This document shows positions 7,754 through 10,473 of a stretch of DNA of 10,473 nt, piece by piece (position 1 is the first letter of the stretch; every line of letters starts with the position of its first letter). Source of the DNA: Larix sibirica (lineage: Eukaryota > Streptophyta > Pinopsida > Pinales > Pinaceae); NCBI GenBank assembly GCA_004151065.3, contig NWUY0303960936.1:1-10473 (forward strand). The letters are read 5' to 3'. The notes beneath the pieces are model-generated. The model had not been told where the DNA came from, ran no database searches, and saw only the letters and a list, made by a program, of their open reading frames with translations. A program made the translations under genes and the position numbers.

Positions 7754-8068
7754 CCGAAGACCACATATGGGGTAATGGAAGATGATCAATGATCCTACAA
7801 TTCATTACACAGAGTATCTTTCTGATTTTGCTTTTTTAATTATGACGGTATACTTTTTATGGATTTAGTTTGACTATTTATGGACATGTATTTGATATCT
7901 ACTGTATTTGATGTTTTAAAAGTTGCAGATCTACAGTTTTATTTAGCAAGTTTGAATGGATGTAATATCTACATGTAGATTTTGAATGGCTGTTAGGGCT
8001 GTTGGCCTATAAACAATGTGGTTTTTTATAATATGAGGAACTGCACACTTTTTTCCGAGGAAAAAGAT
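7754..8068 (+). other. 3' UTR of the plus-strand LINE
   Basis: After the TGA at 7751 there is no further RNase H similarity. The sequence becomes T-rich, and the end (about 7990-8065) carries GTTGGCC, TGTGGTTTTTTATAATAT and GCACAC before an A-rich tract, resembling the 3' ends of plant LINEs. A short inverted repeat, TTTTTCC (8050-8056) and GGAAAAA (8059-8065), closes the element and could be a terminal hairpin recognised by the reverse transcriptase. There is no long poly(A) tail, as expected for an old copy. Confidence 0.6.
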
Positions 8069-8076
8069 AAATACAT
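8069..8076. repeat. Candidate LINE target-site duplication, right copy
   Basis: AAATACAT matches 509-516 exactly and follows the A-rich LINE end. See the left copy for limits. Confidence 0.4.
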
Positions 8077-8440
8077 TTATATCAATCTCTTTAAAGGTAA
8101 TTAACATTACACAAAATAATACAACACAACTTGAGTATAATATCTATAATCAAACCAATTATAACAACCCAATACACAAAAATTAAAGAGCTATATATTG
8201 GAACTAATATCATTTGTTCCTTCAACATACATTTTTTTTAAATATCGATGAAAGAGGAAATGCTACAATAATGCATTTATTCATTTGTTGAAAAACAATT
8301 TGATTAAAAGTAAAAAATTTAACTATCCCAAATTTTTGATATAAGAAGTATAATCCAACATCAAATTTCTACACTTTCAGTCTCAACGATAATATTCACC
8401 AAAATGTAAATGACACTTAAATTTTATCTTTATTTTAGTG
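8077..8440. other. AT-rich spacer between two convergent LINEs
   Basis: This stretch holds no open frame of note, no RNA gene and no clear repeat. It is the gap between the 3' ends of the plus-strand and minus-strand LINEs. Confidence 0.65.
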
Positions 8441-8449
8441 TTTTTTTTT

Positions 8450-8677
8450 CAAATAGAAAAAGCTATAACTTGATATTTTCAGTAGAAAATCAAAGTTACA
8501 TATAGGAATCCTGATACAAAACTCTGTCCAGAAGTCCAACAAGCATAACTAAATATACCAAAAGCCTAAAAAACATATGCATTCCTCCAAATATCACTCT
8601 GAGACATATGTTCTCCTTACCCAAATGACCATAAAACAAAATTTCGGGGCATCAAAACAAAACAGGAGGACACAATC
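8450..8677 (-). other. 3' UTR of the minus-strand LINE
   Basis: This non-coding stretch lies between the ORF2 stop and the A9 tract. On the minus strand it is T-rich (GTTTTGTTTTGATG, TTTTTTAGGC, CTTTTTCTATTTG). No similarity to the 3' UTR of the plus-strand LINE is visible by eye. Confidence 0.6.
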
Positions 8678-9310
8678 CTAAAAGATATACAAGGAACCAT
8701 TATCAACAACAATGGTCCCATCAACCCACTCTTCAAAGAAGATGAAACCATTCATAGTCGCAATGGCCTCTTTCGAGAGACGATCTGCATCTATGTTTGC
8801 TTCCCGGAAGATGTGTTGAAAAGTGATATCCTCAAAACGAGAGATAAGGGACCTCATTCTCTGTAGCCAATGGTAGAGTAAAAGAACCTGTATGTCATGC
8901 ACACCGATACCCCAATATATGATGACTTTTGAGTCACCCAAGATCTTAATGCGTGAAATACCTCTCTTGTGTGCCACCCATAACGGGCCCCAGAGAGCTA
9001 TCAATTATGATTTAGTGTTGTTGCCCGGGCTAGCTCCCAATTTCATATGAATCTTATGATCTGGATTAATAAAGAGGATCATACCGACACCACAAACATT
9101 ATGCCTGGCTGCCCCATCGAAGTAGCCAAAGGAAGAACCAGGAATTACCTCAAGGACAACAATACTGTGAACGGACTTCTTCCTAACACGGATATGATAC
9201 TTAGCTAGAAAATAAATAATTTTCATGCAAACAACAAAAATAGAGGGAGGTACAACTTTAAAGATAAGTTTATTCCTACAAATCCAAGCTTCCCAGATAG
9301 CAAATAGAGG
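8678..9310 (-). pseudogene. RNase H domain of the minus-strand LINE
   Basis: One continuous frame runs from IWEAWICRNK to the TAG at 8678-8680, broken only by TAA at 9005-9007. RNase H motifs are FGYFDGAA (first Asp, 9116-9118), NNTKS*LIALW, KILGDSKVII (Asp 8933-8935) and HIFREANIDADRLSKEAI (last Asp about 8783-8785). The single stop falls exactly on the catalytic Glu position (NTKSELIAL in relatives). ATG at 9224-9226 and the TTG after the stop are not real starts; the native protein began far upstream. Apart from this stop the domain looks complete, and 8678 is probably the original ORF2 end. Confidence 0.85.
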
Positions 9311-9626
9311 AAGAGTGATGTATTTCGGTCTCCTCTAAGCCCAGCTAAAGAGACAGTCTTCAATACTAACCCCCGACCAATCTTCATAAGCCTCAATAAC
9401 CGTTGTAATTCATAACATATATTTAAAAAAAGAGAGCAGTGAATGAATAAATGCGAGATATCCTCCACATCAGTCTTACACAACATACATATATTTTGAC
9501 CGTGGAAACCCCTCTTTAACATATTAGCCCAGGTAAGGATTTTATCTTCCAAACACATCCACAAAAACACCTTAGTTTCATAGAGATATTCCAAGTCCAG
9601 AAAAACCTATGCTACCATTTGTGAGA
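9223..9626 (-). pseudogene. zf-RVT region of the minus-strand LINE
   Basis: The open part (from 9594 down) reads KVFLWMCLEDKILTWANML, then a zinc finger CMLCKTDVEDISHLFIHC with the same CX2CX8HX4C spacing as the plus-strand LINE and all ligands present. Upstream, RFFWTWNISMK fits the start of the domain in another frame; one A missing from a short A run (about 9575) explains the shift. Near 9305-9325 a second shift leads into FAIWEAWICRNKLIF (about 9305-9260), which continues into the RNase H region. The end of the open frame (to 9223) is therefore out of frame and not native. Confidence 0.8.
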
Positions 9627-9720
9627 AGGCAGTGTTATTCAAGGAAAACCACACCACTTAAAGTAACCCACTATAATCTATACGAAATATACTTTTACTA
9701 TTCCAAAATGCATCAACCAT

Positions 9721-9990
9721 TAACCTATTTCCTTAAAAACAATTGAATAAAATATATATATCTTATCATCTTTAAAGAATAAAATATAAAATGTTATCCC
9801 AAAATGCTAGGTCATTTCACTTATGTTAAAAAGATAGCAAAAAATGGTGGGTCGTTTGAAATTGTTATCATATAGGTCAAATCACCATCTCTTAGTTACA
9901 TTAAAGTCCGACAACAATCCAAAATAGATATCCATCGCGATTACGTGATTACTTATGCTTCACTTTTATAAAATTTAATGTTAATGTTGG
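9721..9990. other. AT-rich intergenic DNA
   Basis: No gene is visible. A weak direct repeat, AAAATG.T.GGTC.TTT, occurs at 9801 and 9841 (15 of 20 bases). ACGTG occurs at 9943-9947. The 5' edge of the minus-strand LINE may reach slightly into this stretch. Confidence 0.55.
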
Positions 9991-10021
9991 TAAAAAGTAG
10001 ATGTTCCCCATGTTTATAATT

Positions 10022-10226
10022 CACGTGTTATATCACACTTAGGCTTTTTTTTCATATGGTATATCACACTTTGCTAAAAACGTGGTGGCCCCATAATATA
10101 AATCTTGGGCCATAAGTAGATGTTTTCTAAACGTGTTATAGCACACTTTGCTAAAACGTGGTGGCCCCATAATATAAATCTTGAATCAAAAGTAGATGTT
10201 CCCTACTGTTAAGGGGAAATGACGTG
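10022..10226 (+). promoter_or_regulatory. Cluster of ACGTG elements (G-box/ABRE-like)
   Basis: ACGTG occurs in the same orientation at 10023, 10080, 10131, 10156 and 10222, plus 9943 just upstream. The first is a full G-box, CACGTG (10022-10027); the last is TGACGTG (10220-10226). ACGTG is the core bound by plant bZIP and bHLH factors, for example in abscisic-acid response elements. Tandem duplication explains part of the number. No gene is visible downstream within the window, so a promoter role is inference. Confidence 0.4.
10085..10168. promoter_or_regulatory. Two GTGGCCCC sites matching the TCP class II consensus
   Basis: GTGGCCCC at 10085-10092 and 10161-10168 fits GTGGNCCC, the site of class II TCP transcription factors in plants. 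Each copy directly follows an ACGTG element, giving ACGTGGTGGCCCC twice, one in each duplicated unit. Function is not shown by sequence alone. Confidence 0.35.
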
Positions 10227-10230
10227 TTAC

Positions 10231-10473
10231 ATACAACTTTATTCTTCACATCGGATGCTGAAGTTGCTTTCACAACTCATAGAATCCAAAGCACCAAAGA
10301 TGTCACATGCTAGTTCACAAGTATGTGTGGGTCCCACTTACTTGTTTGCGTAATATGAAGTATAAGCTTTAAGGATTGAAACATTATGAACCAATAAAAA
10401 TATAATTAATATATTATTGATATACATTTATTATATTGATAGGTGTTTATATCTTAGAATTTAGGGTGGACTA
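10231..10473. other. Right-end intergenic stretch, possible promoter, no gene
   Basis: Apart from the palindrome at 10327 and the CCAAT and AT-rich run after 10390, nothing is recognisable. There is no open frame longer than a few dozen codons. Confidence 0.5.
10327..10337. promoter_or_regulatory. 11-bp palindrome GTGGGTCCCAC (TCP class I-like)
   Basis: GTGGG-T-CCCAC is symmetric around a central T, with GGNCCCAC/GTGGGNCC readable on both strands, the class I TCP consensus. It lies 100 bp after the ACGTG cluster. CCAAT at 10391 and A/T-rich TATA-like sequence after 10395 follow, which would suit a promoter reading out of the window, but no transcript start can be placed. Confidence 0.35.

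Larger units (their letters stand above)
517..8068 (+). mobile_element. Degenerate L1-type LINE, near full length, split by a solo LTR
   Basis: The domains occur in the usual plant L1 order: DUF4283 plus zinc knuckle (ORF1), then AP-type endonuclease, reverse transcriptase, zf-RVT zinc finger and RNase H (ORF2), then a 3' UTR ending in an A-rich tract. Without the nested solo LTR the element is about 6.7 kb, close to the size of complete plant L1 elements. Both ORFs carry many stops and frameshifts, so it is long dead. The outer limits rest on a candidate 8-bp duplication (509-516 and 8069-8076) and on the A-rich end, and could be off by tens of bases. The core from about 874 to 7753 is certain. 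Confidence 0.85.
8441..9720 (-). mobile_element. Second LINE, 5'-truncated, minus strand
   Basis: Read on the minus strand this element holds the C-terminal part of a LINE ORF2 (zf-RVT then RNase H), a 3' UTR (8677-8450) and a run of nine A's (T9 on the plus strand, 8441-8449) that marks the 3' end. Endonuclease and RT are absent, the usual 5' truncation of LINE insertions. The 5' edge is uncertain: similarity is clear to about 9626, and possible family-like residues (VDAFWN) reach about 9720. I found no convincing target duplication. Its protein differs from the plus-strand LINE, so it is a separate lineage and insertion. Frames are longer and CpG commoner, suggesting a younger age. Confidence 0.8.
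9996..10230. repeat. Tandem duplication, about 77-bp period, with a third partial copy
   Basis: Two copies (10061-10124 and 10138-10200) share CACACTTTGCTAAAA, ACGTGGTGGCCCCATAATA, TAAATCTTG and AGTAGATGTT. An earlier partial copy has AGTAGATGTT at 9996 and ACGTGTTATATCACACTT at 10023. The right copy carries an extra stretch (about 10203-10219) before its ACGTGTTA. The copies differ at only a few positions, so the duplication is fairly recent. It is not part of either LINE. Confidence 0.85.

Noticed and set aside
8420-9770. Target duplication for the minus-strand LINE
   Set aside because: The best shared word next to the A9 tract and beyond 9600 was ATCTTTA, which is short, AT-rich and not at the element edge.

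Overview
The window looks like plant nuclear DNA, most likely from a gymnosperm, and consists almost entirely of dead transposable elements. I found no intact host gene, RNA gene or CRISPR array. Three things support a plant: an L1-type LINE with a DUF4283-like ORF1, an ORF2 ordered endonuclease, reverse transcriptase, zf-RVT and RNase H, and a copia-style LTR. The gymnosperm assignment rests on my recollection that conifer LINE proteins resemble these pieces, and needs a search to confirm.

Layout. Positions 1-230 may be the end of an LTR lying on the minus strand. Positions 231-516 are AT-rich and empty. A near full-length LINE on the plus strand runs from about 517 to 8068. ORF1 occupies roughly 520-2811, with DUF4283 and a zinc knuckle at 874-1503. 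ORF2 occupies 2812-7753 and a 3' UTR follows. The LINE carries over 20 in-frame stops and about ten frameshifts. At 6345-7184 it is interrupted by a minus-strand solo LTR of 840 bp, flanked by the 5-bp target duplication AACTT. Removing the LTR and one duplication copy restores the LINE reading frame across the junction. Positions 8077-8440 are AT-rich and empty. A second, 5'-truncated and less decayed LINE lies on the minus strand at 8441 to about 9720, tail-to-tail with the first. Positions 9721-10473 are intergenic, with a tandem duplication carrying repeated ACGTG and GTGGCCCC motifs, followed by an 11-bp palindrome; this could be a promoter for a gene outside the window.

History. The plus-strand LINE inserted first and decayed mainly through stops at former Gln and Trp codons. 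A copia-like element then inserted into it and recombined down to a solo LTR. The minus-strand LINE looks younger, with longer open frames and more CpG. None of these elements can be autonomous now. I see no new biological system; the points of interest are the exact nested insertion, the amber-biased decay and the motif-rich repeat at the right end.
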